Assembly (NCBI GenBank): GCA_965112735.1
Contig: OZ218964.1
Span: 682,001 to 746,000 of the forward strand
Reading direction: 5' to 3'
DNA from: Phaeosaccion multiseriatum
Lineage: Eukaryota; Ochrophyta, other classes
DNA length: 64,000 nucleotides
The position numbers and the translations under genes are program-made. The notes under the pieces were generated by a model, which had not been told where the DNA came from, did no database searches, and worked only from the letters and a program-made list of their open reading frames with translations. Shown here piece after piece: positions 1 through 10,129 of this stretch (the first letter of the stretch is position 1; each line of letters begins with the position of its first letter).

Positions 1-498
1 GGGAGGAGGTCTGTGCTAGCGGCAACAACGAGGAGGGCGGCGTCGTTCTGTTGGTCTGCGGCGAGGCGTAGCAGGGCGAGTGGCCCTTGCAGCTCTGGTC
101 GGAGGTAGAAGGACCCTCGCCGCCCTCCGACCACCGTGTACGGCACCTGAGTTAGTGAGTGAGTGAGTGAGTGAGTGAGTGAGTGAGTGAGTGAGTGAGT
201 GAGTGGGTGAGTGAGTGAGTGAGTGAGTGAGTAAGTGAGTGAGTGAGTGAGTGAGTGAGTGAGTGAGTGAGTGAGTAAGTGAGTGAGTGAGTGAGTGAGT
301 GAGTGAGTGAGTCAGTCAGTCAGTCAGTCTGTGAGTACACTTGTCGGGTTAGGTCGATTGTTCTGGTATGCATACAGTGAGCAGCGAGCAGCCGGAAGAT
401 GGGCAGAGGAACGGAGAGAGTATGTGGGGAAATGGAGTGAAGAAAGGGGTTGCACAGGAGCAGAAGGGGGATGGGGAGGGAGGAGATGGTCGCAGACG

Positions 499-532
<34 letters not shown>

Positions 533-600
533 CAAAGCCACACACTTCTGCACTGAGAGTGACAGACAGCGCCACACTGACACACACCCGACCCCTACCC

Positions 601-631
<31 letters not shown>

Positions 632-2002
632 ACTACGCTCTCCCCTCCCCTCCACTCCCCTCGCTGCTCACCTTGCCCGAAGTGAGGCAGTCCTCCAGCT
701 CCCCCATCTGGCTCCTCGTGCGCACCACAATGGCCATTTCTCCCCAGCTCGCCACCACCTCTCGCCGTAACCGCCGCATCTGACTGGCGATCCACAAGCC
801 CTCTGCCCTTCCGTCGAACTGTCCCTGGACAGTCACCTTGGACGGGCCCGGTACTTTGTGTCCCCCAACAGTTGGTGGTACAACAGCAGCAGTAGCAGCA
901 GCACCGTCGTGACTGGTGGTACCACCACCCTCAGCCCCGTCCCCTCCGCTGAGAACGCCCCCGGTGGAGACGGATGAAGACGAGAATGCCGGCGCCAGGC
1001 AGTGATTCAGCGTCAAAGGCATTGCCCCTCCTGTCCCTCCTGCGCCTAACGTTGTGTCGCCGGTCCCACCCTCTACGGAGGAGCCTCTGCCTTTGCCCTC
1101 GCCTTTGTTGAAGCTGATGAGCTGCGTGGCCGTGGTGAGTACATGCAGCGGCACTCGATGACTCAGGGGTAGGCTCAGTCGAACGGAGCCAGCAAAGTCC
1201 TGTGTGAAGAGTGAATGGGGTGACAAGAGTCAAGAGAGAGAGAGTCACAGACAATGGGGTGACAGAGTGACAGAGGATGGGCGGGGGGCGGAGAAGTGTG
1301 TGGGTCGTCCGGCCGGGCCAGGGGGCGGCATTCGATTAGTGGAGGGAAAGACGAAGGGGGAGCGGTGCCACGCGAGGAGAGGAGGAGCGCAGGGCGATAG
1401 ACCAACTTCCTTCCTTAACAAAACACCTGTGCACTCGTGTGTGTGTGTGTGTGTGCTAGGGCGCACCCTTCCACCCCTTGCACTACACTTCGCTACACTC
1501 CACTCGTTCCTCTTCAGTTCCTTCCTTTCCTTCGCTTCCCTTCCCTCGGTTCCTTCCTTCGGTTTCTTCCATTTGTTCCTTCAGTTTCTTCCCTTCCGTG
1601 CCTTTATTCGTTTCCTTCCTCTTTTCCATTCTTCCTTCTTTCCTTCCTTCCTTCCGTGGCCTCACCTGCTGGAATCTGCGTAAGTGCCGTGCCATCCCTC
1701 CCCTCCACGAGTAGATGCGCTGGTCCTCGTCCGCGCAGCAAAACACGTCCACGCGCAGCTCCTCCGGGGTGCTGTACGGCGCCAGGGCCTGTGCGTATGT
1801 GTGTGTGTGTGTGTATGTGTGTGTGTACATATATGTGTATGTGTGTGTATATATATATGTGTGTGTATGTGTATGTGTGTGTGTATGTGTGTGTGTATAT
1901 ATATGTGTATGTGTGTGTGTGTGCGTGTGTGTGCGTGTGTGTGTGTGTATGTGTGTGTGTGTATGTGTGTGATGTGTGTGTATGTGTGTATATGTGTGTG
2001 TA

Positions 2003-2044
<42 letters not shown>

Positions 2045-2501
2045 GAGTTTAGTTTCAGTATAGTAGACCATGCCCAATACCAGACACCCTCCAGCCAAGC
2101 GATTCGACATCCATGTCGATATCGAATGCTCCCTTCTGTGGCCAACTCACCTGTGCGTTGATGTTGATGTTTGCCAAGCTACTCAAACTCAAACTGCCCC
2201 CCCCGCGGCTGCTGCTGCTGCTGGCGCCGCCATCTATATTGCCGTGCTGGTTGCCATTGCCGCTGCTGCTGCCCTCCCTCCCCACCACAAGGGTGTGTAG
2301 AAGGGCGTACTGTGCGGCGCTAGTGTCCTGAAACTCATCCACCAGAATGTGGCGGATGCGCCAGCGGTATCTGCTCAGTATCTGTTTGTGATGGAGAAAA
2401 GATCGAATGTGCTCTTGAGAGAAATGGATCGAGAGGGAGCTCAGCCGAGCATGCAAAGCGACTACTGCACCTCTAGAGCCTAGATACGCACACACTACGA
2501 C

Positions 2502-2565
<64 letters not shown>

Positions 2566-2568
2566 CAC

Positions 2569-2610
<42 letters not shown>

Positions 2611-4402
2611 GGCCCATCTCCGACGTGTGCCTTCATCTCGAATCTCCCTCCGTCACTCCCTCCGTCACTCCCTCCGTCACTCCCTTCCTCGCTCCCTCCC
2701 AGGTGGTGAGACGTGATTGATGCGTGTCAGGAAGTCCAAAGATGTAACCGTACAACGATACGTACCTCCGGGTGCGAGTAGAAGAGCTTGAGGCAGAGCA
2801 GAGGCAAATCACCGAAATCCACCCCTCCCGACCTGCGGAGTTGCTCATTGTACACGGGGTACACGGCCACCGCCTCCGCCTCGAATCTCGTCAGCTGGGC
2901 CTTGGGCAGCTTAGTCAGACTCTGCATGGAGGGGAGGAGGAGGAGGAGGAGGAGGAGGAGGAGGAGGAAGAGGAGGAGGAGGAGGAGGAGGAGGAAGAGG
3001 AGGAGGAGGAGGAGGAGGAGGAGGAGGAGGAGGAGGAGGAGGAGGAGGAGGAGGAGGAGGAGGAGGAGGAGGAGGAGGAGGAGGAGGAGGAGGAGGAGGA
3101 GGAGGAGGAGGAGGAGGAGGAGGAGGAGGAGGAGGAGGAGGAGGAGGAGGAGGAGGAGGAGGAGGAGGAGGAGGAGGAGAGGAGAAAGTTGGGGGGCGGG
3201 GGGGGGGCACGAGACTCAAAATGAGACTCATGAACTCACCACGACCACTACTCGTATGCAAAGCGCAAAGCACAAACCGCAAGGCTCACCCTCACAGGAG
3301 CCGGACGGGCTTGAGGTCAAGCACAGGCGCAAAAGGGAAAGGTAAAGGGTTTGTGCCTTGCATGGGATGTATCGGGTGGTCTCACCCCAAACACCCAACC
3401 CCTCCCACCCTCATCGCCGCCACACCGCACACACTCACCGCAGCGCTTTGCCCGCTCTCTTTCCAGGCCGAAATTTGATGCACCACCCTGGCCACCCCCC
3501 GAAAGTCAAGCCGCATGCCCAGCCGTCGACAAGCGGCCTCCACAATCTTGCGCTGCCCCGCCGTGTCCAGGATGTGAAAGCTGTCCCTCTGCAGCACGAG
3601 AGGAGCGTACTTCTTTAGTACTTGGGCAGCGAAGGCGCTGAAGGTGGAGGTCCACACTCGGTCCAGCAAGGCTGGGTCCAGCAGGGAGGAATCCCCCCCC
3701 CCTACCCCACCTCCTCCCTCTCTGGCTCTGTCGATGACCTCCTTTGCGCCTTGGTTCGTGAAACTCATGACCAAGACTGTCTCTGGGGCAATCTGATGGT
3801 ATGGTAGCCGTGGTCATCAGAGAGCGAGAGAGAGAGAGAGGGGGGGGGGGTGTGAGAGAGAGAGAGAGAGAGAGACAAGGAAACGCCTGGAGGAGGATCT
3901 AGTAGCAGGCATCTACCTTTTTCCTCCACAAGCTTGAGCTTCGGAGGCATGAATACCCAGCAGCTCGCTCACTCACCTCTCTCTCCGTGAGCAGATGGAC
4001 CAGCCTAGCCCCTAGCACATGCGTCTTGCCACTCCCGGGTCCCGCTGTGAGCAACACTGCGGGAGCGGTGGTCTCGATGCAAGCTCTCTGGCTCGCGTCG
4101 TTGACAAACCGCTTTGCTCTGGAGGAGGAAGGTGGCGAAGGCTGCACCAGGGTGGCGCCTCCTGCCATTGCGGCCGCCACTGTGGAGTGGCCCTCTCCAG
4201 GCCGCAGGGAGCGAGGCATGTCGCCTCCCACGTCCATCCTGATACCACCACTACTGCTAAAGGCATTGCAGCCACGCAGCACGAAGAGGAGGAGCAACGG
4301 AAAGTATCCTTTTGCTCGAGGGTAGGGAGGAAAGGGCTTCTGGACGCTTCCCGTGGTGGTGGTGCAACTGCTAGAGAGGACCACGCTTCGTCCCCTCTTC
4401 AT
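1..4402 (-). CDS. UvrD/Rep (SRS2-like) superfamily 1 DNA helicase, probably plastid-targeted; 3' end beyond window
   Basis: Seven exons on the minus strand: 4402-3977, 3792-3439, 2921-2766, 2381-2151, 1788-1666, 1199-672 and 146-1 (continues off the left edge); all junctions are phase 0 and GT-AG. About 654 residues are present. SF1A motifs seen: Walker A TAGPGSGKT (about 119-127), motif Ia VMSFTNQGAKEV, Walker B DEFQDTS (about 327), DEDQRIYSWRGG (about 409), and in the last exon VPYTVVGG…FYLRPEL, the UvrD motif V region. The N-terminus has a hydrophobic stretch YFPLLLLFVLRGCNA followed by F, matching the heterokont plastid signal with Phe at the cleavage site. A role in plastid DNA repair or replication is inferred. 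The open frame begins upstream of the first ATG with GTG; I use the ATG at 4402. A low-complexity insert interrupts the protein after the DEFQD motif. Confidence 0.85.
150..328 (+). repeat. (GTGA)n then (GTCA)n microsatellite in helicase intron
   Basis: About 180 bases of GTGA units, ending in GTCA units, lie directly beside the acceptor of the last visible helicase intron. On the coding strand this reads as ACTC units next to the splice acceptor. Confidence 0.95.
869..890 (+). repeat. Dispersed CAG-flanked motif, diverged copy, in helicase exon
   Basis: Reads CAGTTGGTGGTACAACAGC, two changes from the consensus GCAGTTGGTGATACAGCAG. It lies in helicase exon 1199-672, antisense to the gene, within a low-complexity loop. 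Confidence 0.5.
1795..2042 (+). repeat. (TG)n/(TATG)n tract ending in (GA)n, intronic
   Basis: Compound dinucleotide tract that fills most of the helicase intron between 1789 and 2150. It produces several long spurious Cys/Val or His/Thr reading frames. Confidence 0.95.
2503..2608 (+). repeat. (CAGA)n microsatellite, intronic
   Basis: Tetranucleotide CAGA array with one short interruption (acacacaaa) inside the helicase intron 2382-2765. Confidence 0.95.
2931..3181 (+). repeat. (GGA)n array, about 250 bp, intronic
   Basis: Almost pure GGA triplet array in the helicase intron 2922-3438, immediately upstream of that intron's acceptor on the minus strand, where it reads as a long CCT/polypyrimidine tract. 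Poly-Glu, poly-Arg and poly-Pro frames here are artefacts. Confidence 0.95.
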
Positions 4403-5005
4403 CCTGCGCTCTCCCACGGTGCTTCGTCCCTTCTCCTGTGCTTTGGAGGGCCGCGTAAGGATCCTACTGGGCCAGTACCACGATTGCGCCCCGAAGGAGA
4501 GGGAGAGAAGTGGTGGGTGGTGAGGGAGGCGAGTTTGGGATCAAGAGGACCAGCGGTGGTAAAGGTGGCGGAAGAAGGGTGTGAGCGAAGAAGGCGGGGC
4601 GTAGAGGAGAAGGAGGGTGTGTAATACAGGCGTTGCACAAGGACTTTAAGCCATTTAAGGTGTCGTGAGTTTTCGCGGCGGAGAAGGGGGTTCAGTAAGT
4701 CAACAATGATTTGAGTTTGGTTTTTTTGATCAGCTCCCATCGCTCCCCGCCACGCACCCGCCCACTCTGCGGGCTAGAGCCAAGGCCGCTAGGCGTGTCC
4801 GGGATGTGGGGCCGATTTCAGGCGGGAGAATGGCACGGGTCGCCGGTTGTGCCTGATGTCCGTTTCCGACGACGCTACAGACGCCGCCGCCACTGGGGGG
4901 GGTTGGGTGACTCCCATACTCCCACCGGCCGCAAGGGGCTGAAGGGTGTGGAAGTCGTAGTGGCACCAAGCGAGCAACACACTCCTTCGTCAGCTCACTC
5001 TCACC
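4403..5005. other. No gene seen; contains a solo element end
   Basis: Divergent side of the helicase gene. No convincing coding frame. Around 4768-4800 the sequence GAGCCAAGGCCGCTAGGCGT closely resembles the right terminal inverted repeat of the element at 5557-6005, so this may be a decayed or solo end of the same family. Confidence 0.4.
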
Positions 5006-5556
5006 TTGCTTGACGTGGTCGATTCTCTGTCGAAAATGAATCGCTTACAGAATGCGCCAGAGTGCAAGGTGGCTGAGAGTGAGCTGACAAAGGAGTGTGT
5101 CGCTCGCTTTTTTCTTAATGCGTCCGTCCCCCCAAAGGGGACCAAAGCCAAGCTTAACGCAGCGGGCATACGGACGACACTCACGGACCCGGAGTGTCAG
5201 GCGCAGAACGGCCTCAACGAGGCGCGCCACATCGTGCTGAAGCGGATGGGGCTGGGTCTACTGAAGGAAGCTCACTTGGAGGCCTCCTCCACGGAGAAAC
5301 TGGGGTGGGCGGCCTGGAGAGTGCCTTCATAACACAGCGACACGGCGAGGGGAGAGTGCCTCACATTATGAGCTCTACTTCAAATGGAAGCCGGACACCT
5401 CCAAGGAGCCACCAATCTTTGGAGAGAGGGCGAAGGTGCGGTACAACGGTCCACAGGGGAAGTGGGCCACCAACAACTACGACGTAGTCTACATTGGGCG
5501 CGACACGGTCCATCGCGATGGCTGTCCTCGCTTCTACGTCGTGCCTCTGCCTCGGT
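5006..5556 (+). pseudogene. Ty1/copia-like integrase C-terminal remnant, frameshifted
   Basis: The frame at 5006-5332 contains AQNGLNEARHIVLKRMG, which resembles the copia integrase stretch after the last catalytic residue (QNG-x-AE-R). About 35 bases later, in another frame, HYELYFKWKPDTS followed by PPIFGERAKV resembles the copia segment PYEL-x-KPD…LRVFG-x-AYV. The two pieces lie in different frames, no ATG start is present, and the second piece is interrupted at 5557 by an inverted-repeat element. A further in-frame fragment (KIVPKQRHDGTLFGDHV) resumes near 6095-6229. No LTRs or reverse transcriptase were found nearby. The assignment rests on short motifs and is moderate. Confidence 0.5.
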
Positions 5557-6005
5557 ATCGGCCCCGTGCACGCCTAGCGGCCTAGGCCTATTTTGGAAAA
5601 TTGCCCGGCCTAGCGAGGGCCGTAGGCCCTCGGCCTATTTATAGGCCGCCTAGGCAGCGGCCTAGGCGGCGGCCTAGGGCAGACGCCAACTAGGCGCAGG
5701 TCCAGGGTGGGAATATGCTCATATGCCCCTGGGCTGGCCCGGAACCCGCCCAAGTGTCGTCAGTTTTAAGCAAATGTATTGCATGGGATAAGTGAGGAGT
5801 AGACTTGGTTCGTGTTGTCTCCTCGCTGGCCCTACGAGGAGTGCAGGCCTACAGGTGTGCTGCTACCCACTGACTGGGCGGCACCACGCACGCGCCCACG
5901 GGTCACTGGGAGGCTGCCTAGAGGCGGATTAGCTAGCTATAGGCCGCCTAGGGCTGAAAAGTGAGCGGCCTAGAGCCTAGGCCGCTAGGCGTGCACGGGG
6001 CCGAT
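5557..6005. mobile_element. 449-bp non-autonomous element, 31-bp perfect TIRs, CGGT target duplication
   Basis: The left end 5557-5587 and right end 5975-6005 are exact reverse complements over 31 bases (outer ATCGGCCCCGTGCACG). CGGT immediately flanks both ends (5553-5556 and 6006-6009). The interior is dense in CCTAGG/GGCCTAGG palindromes and has no coding frame. It interrupts the copia-like remnant, so it inserted later. A related end lies near 4768-4800. I cannot assign it to a known superfamily. Confidence 0.8.
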
Positions 6006-6006
6006 C

Positions 6007-6110
6007 GGTATGATCTTGTAGGATGCGCTGTTGATGATGAGGTTGTGTTTCGCGACGTAGAAGTGATGGCTGCACCTCATCATCAACAGCGCATCCTACA
6101 AGATCGTACC
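6007..6110. repeat. Palindrome, 37-bp arms, 30-bp loop, in copia-like debris
   Basis: Arm 6007-6043 pairs with 6074-6110 with one mismatch. The right arm appears to be copia-like coding sequence on the plus strand (…IINSASYKIVP), so the left arm is an inverted duplicate of it. Confidence 0.8.
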
Positions 6111-6229
6111 AAAGCAGAGGCACGACGGCACTCTGTTCGGCGACCACGTGACCAACACCAAGACGGTCAAAGAGGAGAGGAGCGGCGCTGACGACGACGA
6201 CGTCGACGACTGGGCCCGGAGCGCAGTCT

Positions 6230-6428
6230 TCGACCCCTGACACACTATCGCCCACATTCTCGATAGCGCGCTATCGATAGCGGATAGCGTGCCGGCTGGC
6301 GCCGGCGATAGCGGATAGCGCGCCGGCTGGCGCCGGCCGATAGCGGATAGCGCTGGCGCCGGCGATAGCGGATAGCGCGCCGGCTGGCGCCGGCGATAGC
6401 GGATAGCGGATAGTGTGTCAGGGGTCGA
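6230..6428. mobile_element. 199-bp MITE-like element, 20-bp perfect TIRs, CAGTCT target duplication
   Basis: Perfect 20-base TIRs (TCGACCCCTGACACACTATC) lie at 6230-6249 and, inverted, at 6409-6428. The 6-bp direct repeat CAGTCT abuts both ends (6224-6229, 6429-6434). The interior is about four diverged tandem copies of a ~31-bp unit containing GATAGCGGATAGCG and the palindromic GCCGGCTGGCGCCGGC. No coding capacity. A shorter relative lies at 10049-10129. Confidence 0.85.
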
Positions 6429-6434
6429 CAGTCT

Positions 6435-7172
6435 CGCAGCTGCCGCCCCCCTTTCACTTGTCAACTTGAACACGAATTGCCCGAATTTGCGTTCAAAATG
6501 TACCGGCCATCTGGCGTAGCGTGTGTGAAACTCAAATTAAAAAAAAAAAATGAGTTTGGTTCCTACAGCGATCGTACGGGAGGCTGCCCACGTTCACAAG
6601 AGGAAGAGTACTTTCGCACAAATTTCTCTGGTTGGCTTAACCCTGCCTCGGGCAGGAGCTCCTCGCTCTTGAAAGCGATGGTCTTCCAACGGTGCAATTG
6701 CAATTAGTTTTTGTGGACTGAGAGTCCGCTCTCGGCGCCGAGCGTCGACCGCTTCCCAGGTGCGTCGTTTGCAGAGAAGGTACGCGCAGGATCCATTTAG
6801 AGGAGGGGCGATGCATCGATAAGTGTTGGTAAAGGCTCGGTAGGAATGGGTCAGGGGGTGGAAGAGCGCCGGACAGGAGCCGGGGAAACTGAGGCAAACT
6901 GCTGTCTCTCTTTCGTGGTGCGGATCACGCCTTGGGGGGGCATGTGCGTGTGATCGGTTTAAAGCGGCCGCAGGAGGGACTCACAATAGCTGCACAGGAG
7001 CTCTGTGGGGGAGGGGGGGGCAAAGGACGATTCGGAGCATGGAGTGAAGAGAAGAGAGAGAGTAAAACGGACGTTGGGGAAGTTTTCATCGGCCTCCACC
7101 CACCCCCTCTCACCCGTCCCTCCCCCTCCAACTGCTCCCTTGTCCCCCCGCCCACACCCAACAGCAGCAGCG
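6435..7172. other. No gene seen
   Basis: Spacer between the nested-element region and the DUF2993-like gene. It holds an A-rich run near 6537-6550 and a G-run near 7011. No convincing coding frame; the 3' part presumably holds the promoter and 5' UTR of the next gene. Confidence 0.4.
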
Positions 7173-9614
7173 ATGAGGGGATGCGGGAACGTGCGGAGGC
7201 GCAGGCGCAGCAGCAGCAGCAGCAACCGGGCAGAGGGAGATGTTCCTCAAGAGGGCCGACATGGGCGGCATTGCAGCGGCACGAGCTCCAGCCATAGCCA
7301 CAGCGGCAGGGCCGCCAGCTCCAGCAGCAATGCTATGCAGCTCTTTCGCACACTACAGCTGTGCACCCTGCCCATCCTCATTGCCTTGCAAGCCGTCCAC
7401 ACCGCCACGGCTGGAGCCAACCCCCACCTCCACGTAACGGCGCATGTTGGGGAACAAGAGGCAGCGACGAGCATCGCCGGCCGTGCGGACAGGAGCCTCA
7501 AGCGGCAGCGGCCGTTGAGCAGGGACCACCAGCGGCAGCGGCACCTTGGGCTGAGGCAATGCGCCTTTGCGCTGCCCATGCCCCGCTCAGCCGCAGTAGC
7601 ATGGCCATCCTCCACGACGTCGAGGTCAAGGGCAGCAGCGTTACCCATCGCCCCGGCCGTATCGATTGGCATGTTGCCCTGTAGGCATGAGCAGCGCCCG
7701 CGTAGCGGAGGAGTGGCTCTGGATGCGATTGTCATTGGCCGTCGCTCTGGGGAGAGGTCCAGAGGGAGAAGGGGAAGCAGCGGCCGAGAACTTGCCAAGA
7801 ACGTCCCCCCAGGACTGGCCAAGAAAGTCCAGGGCTTGCTCTTCGGGGGGGGGAACCCCAGAAAGAAAAGCCCGAGGGAGAAAGAGGAAGCAGCAGCCGC
7901 CGCAGCAGCAACAGCAGTACTAGCAGCAGCAGCAGCAAGAGGCGCCTCGTTCGCGGAGAAAGAGGCCCAGCGAGCTCAAGCGCGAAGAGCGCTGTACAAG
8001 GATATGACTCTCTTGCCCCTCCTGGTGCAGTCCGTCATCATGGGCCAGCAGGTCAAGGAAGAGCAGTGGCGGGGCCTCAGGCTCTTCTTCCGCGCCGCGT
8101 CGGAGTCCTTCATGGAACGCGTGGAGACAGACGCGGCCAAGCTGCTGTTGCTGGGGCAAGACGATGATGGCAGCAACGACAGCAGCAGCAGCAGCAGCAG
8201 CGGCAGCAGCAGCGGCAGCGACAGCAGCAGCAGCAGCAACGACAACAGCAGCAGTAGTGTCAGCTATGGCATGTCTGCCGTAGGCACGGCACCCCCGCCC
8301 ACAAGTCTCACCACCATCACGGGGGATCAAGGGGTTGGTGGGCCGTTTGGGAGCCCGTTTAGCAGTCTCTTTTCGACCCTGTTTGGAGACTTTGACTTGA
8401 ACAAAATCTTTCCTTCCACCGCCGGGCCCGGCGGAGCGGACAGCCGACCGAGGGTGCAGGTGCTGGACAACGGACGCGCGGCCACACTCCTGGGGGGCAG
8501 GGAGGTGGGAAGCCTGAGGCGGCAGGCCAGCCTGGAAAAGAAGCCGGCCATGACCGTGGTGGTGCGGTGGCTCTTTGTTGCCATGATCAAGCGGACGGCC
8601 AAGCAATGGGACAACCTGCGCGTGAGCGTGCGCGCCAAGGGCAATCTGCAGGCCCTGAGTGGCAACCTGCAGAGGGTCACCTTCGACTGGGACCGTCTCG
8701 TCATGCCGCAGTGGCAGTGTACGGGGGGCGGACACGTGTCAGTCACGGGGGTGGACCTCAAGGTGATGCGGCTGCCGTGGCAAAAGTTTCGGGCCTTTCG
8801 CAAACCTTTCGAGGTGTACGGGAGCATGCATTTTCGCGATGAGGACCTCAACCGTTCCCCCTTGGTCAAGCAGCTCCTGCAGAGGGTGCTGGAGGCCGGC
8901 TTTCAGAAGCTCAAGACCGTCAAGGGGAACCTCTCTACCACCCTGCCGGGCAGCGAGAGAGAGAAGGGCAAGGTGTTTGTCAAGCACGCGGGCATTTTGA
9001 AGGGGAAGCTTGATGTGCATGGTTTCATCGAGTACGGGGGGGAGACGGAGACATCGAGTAGCAGTAGCGCAGACAGCCTCGAGTTGCGGCGGAGCATCAA
9101 CCAGAGGGAGAGTAGGCGAAGCAGCAGCAGTCGGAGGCTCAAGACTCAGCGGCGTCAGATCGGCATCGGCAGTAACAACAGCAACAGCAGCAGCAGTGGC
9201 AGCGGTAGTGGTAGCAGCACCAACACGCGATCGTCGTTTCGGCGCCAGCCCTTCAATTTCCGCTCCGTCTTGTGCACCAAGAAGAACGGACATGTGATGG
9301 AGCTTGGCGAGTCGGAGCTGTTTTACGAGTCGCTGAGTATGCTCAACATTCCCCTCAACCCCTTGGACAAGGTGTTTGATGTGGACATTGGGGACAACGC
9401 CCGTATTGAGCGCATCGCCATCGAGGGGGATGTGCTGCACCTTCAGTACCGAGTTGTCTTGTCTCCCTTGCCCAAGCGCGTCATTGGTGGGCTCAGCAAG
9501 CGGGCGGTCTTCCTGTTTGATGTCAGCGCGAGGCTGTCGGTGTGCTTCGGCCGCATGCTGGACAACCGACTAGGGCTGCACTTTTGGGGGAGGAAGAAGG
9601 TGGGGGCAGTGTAA
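7173..9614 (+). CDS. DUF2993/LmeA-like lipid-binding family protein, single exon
   Basis: One uninterrupted frame, 813 residues from the ATG at 7173. A second ATG at 7335 begins a better signal peptide (MQLFRTLQLCTLPILIALQA), so 7335 may be the true start. Residues about 75-280 are low-complexity Arg/Ser/Ala. The conserved part starts near 8000 (DMTLLPLLVQSVI) and includes RVSVRAKGNLQALSGNLQRV, VTGVDLKVMRLPW and a C-terminal RIERIAIEGDVLHLQYRV, a pattern like DUF2993 proteins of cyanobacteria, algae and plants, which are thought to bind lipids. Two Ser/Gly-rich loops interrupt the domain (about 8170-8260 and 9040-9240). No Phe follows the signal peptide, so plastid targeting is not shown. Family assignment is moderate. 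Confidence 0.6.
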   Translation: MRGCGNVRRRRRSSSSSNRAEGDVPQEGRHGRHCSGTSSSHSHSGRAASSSSNAMQLFRTLQLCTLPILIALQAVHTATAGANPHLHVTAHVGEQEAATSIAGRADRSLKRQRPLSRDHQRQRHLGLRQCAFALPMPRSAAVAWPSSTTSRSRAAALPIAPAVSIGMLPCRHEQRPRSGGVALDAIVIGRRSGERSRGRRGSSGRELAKNVPPGLAKKVQGLLFGGGNPRKKSPREKEEAAAAAAATAVLAAAAARGASFAEKEAQRAQARRALYKDMTLLPLLVQSVIMGQQVKEEQWRGLRLFFRAASESFMERVETDAAKLLLLGQDDDGSNDSSSSSSSGSSSGSDSSSSSNDNSSSSVSYGMSAVGTAPPPTSLTTITGDQGVGGPFGSPFSSLFSTLFGDFDLNKIFPSTAGPGGADSRPRVQVLDNGRAATLLGGREVGSLRRQASLEKKPAMTVVVRWLFVAMIKRTAKQWDNLRVSVRAKGNLQALSGNLQRVTFDWDRLVMPQWQCTGGGHVSVTGVDLKVMRLPWQKFRAFRKPFEVYGSMHFRDEDLNRSPLVKQLLQRVLEAGFQKLKTVKGNLSTTLPGSEREKGKVFVKHAGILKGKLDVHGFIEYGGETETSSSSSADSLELRRSINQRESRRSSSSRRLKTQRRQIGIGSNNSNSSSSGSGSGSSTNTRSSFRRQPFNFRSVLCTKKNGHVMELGESELFYESLSMLNIPLNPLDKVFDVDIGDNARIERIAIEGDVLHLQYRVVLSPLPKRVIGGLSKRAVFLFDVSARLSVCFGRMLDNRLGLHFWGRKKVGAV

Positions 9615-10048
9615 GCAGGGGGGAGAGGGGGGGGCGAAGGGCGGAGAGAGAGAGAGAGAGAGAGATAGCAGCCAAGTCGGTTTGTCTGAAAGCGATTATA
9701 GAGTTGTACACGGTGGAGCTGCACACTTGGAGTGCTTGTAGCTTAGGGATGGGACTCAATTGCGGTTCGGAGGGGGGTGGGTAAGTGGGGGAGGGGGGGA
9801 GGGGGGTGGTGGATGAGTGTTGGAGCACTTTTGTTTCGTGAGTGAGTTTTGAAAAGCGAGGGGGGGGGGGGGGGGGAGAGACGGGGTAGGCCTAATCGCT
9901 GCCTCGGAAGGAGTGTTGTTTGTATATGTACAGATAGGTCAGCTGCTGAGACAGATGCGTCGATCGATCTTGTAAGAGGGCTAAAGAGCCCAAGGGGGCC
10001 GCAGGTTTCCTACCTGTCCCTAATAATCTAATAATGCATGTGTACCAG

Positions 10049-10129
10049 TCAACCCCTATATATCGATAACGGATAGCGCGCCGGCTGGCGCCGGCGATAG
10101 CGGATAGCGGATAGTGTATCAGGGGTTGA
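10049..10129. mobile_element. 81-bp short relative of the 6230-6428 element
   Basis: Ends TCAACCCCT and AGGGGTTGA are inverted; the right end ATAGTGTATCAGGGGTTGA parallels the 6409-6428 terminus with three substitutions. The interior is one copy of the ~31-bp unit (GATAGCGGATAGCG, GCCGGCTGGCGCCGGC). The left TIR is eroded and no clear target duplication is visible. Confidence 0.65.

Noticed and set aside
2772-3345. Long poly-Glu, poly-Arg and poly-Pro reading frames
   Set aside because: They are the three frames of a pure GGA triplet array inside a helicase intron.
7920-9440. Two long minus-strand frames opposite the DUF2993-like gene
   Set aside because: Shadow frames rich in Ala/Leu from CAG/GCN codons; the plus frame has the conserved hydrophobic pattern.
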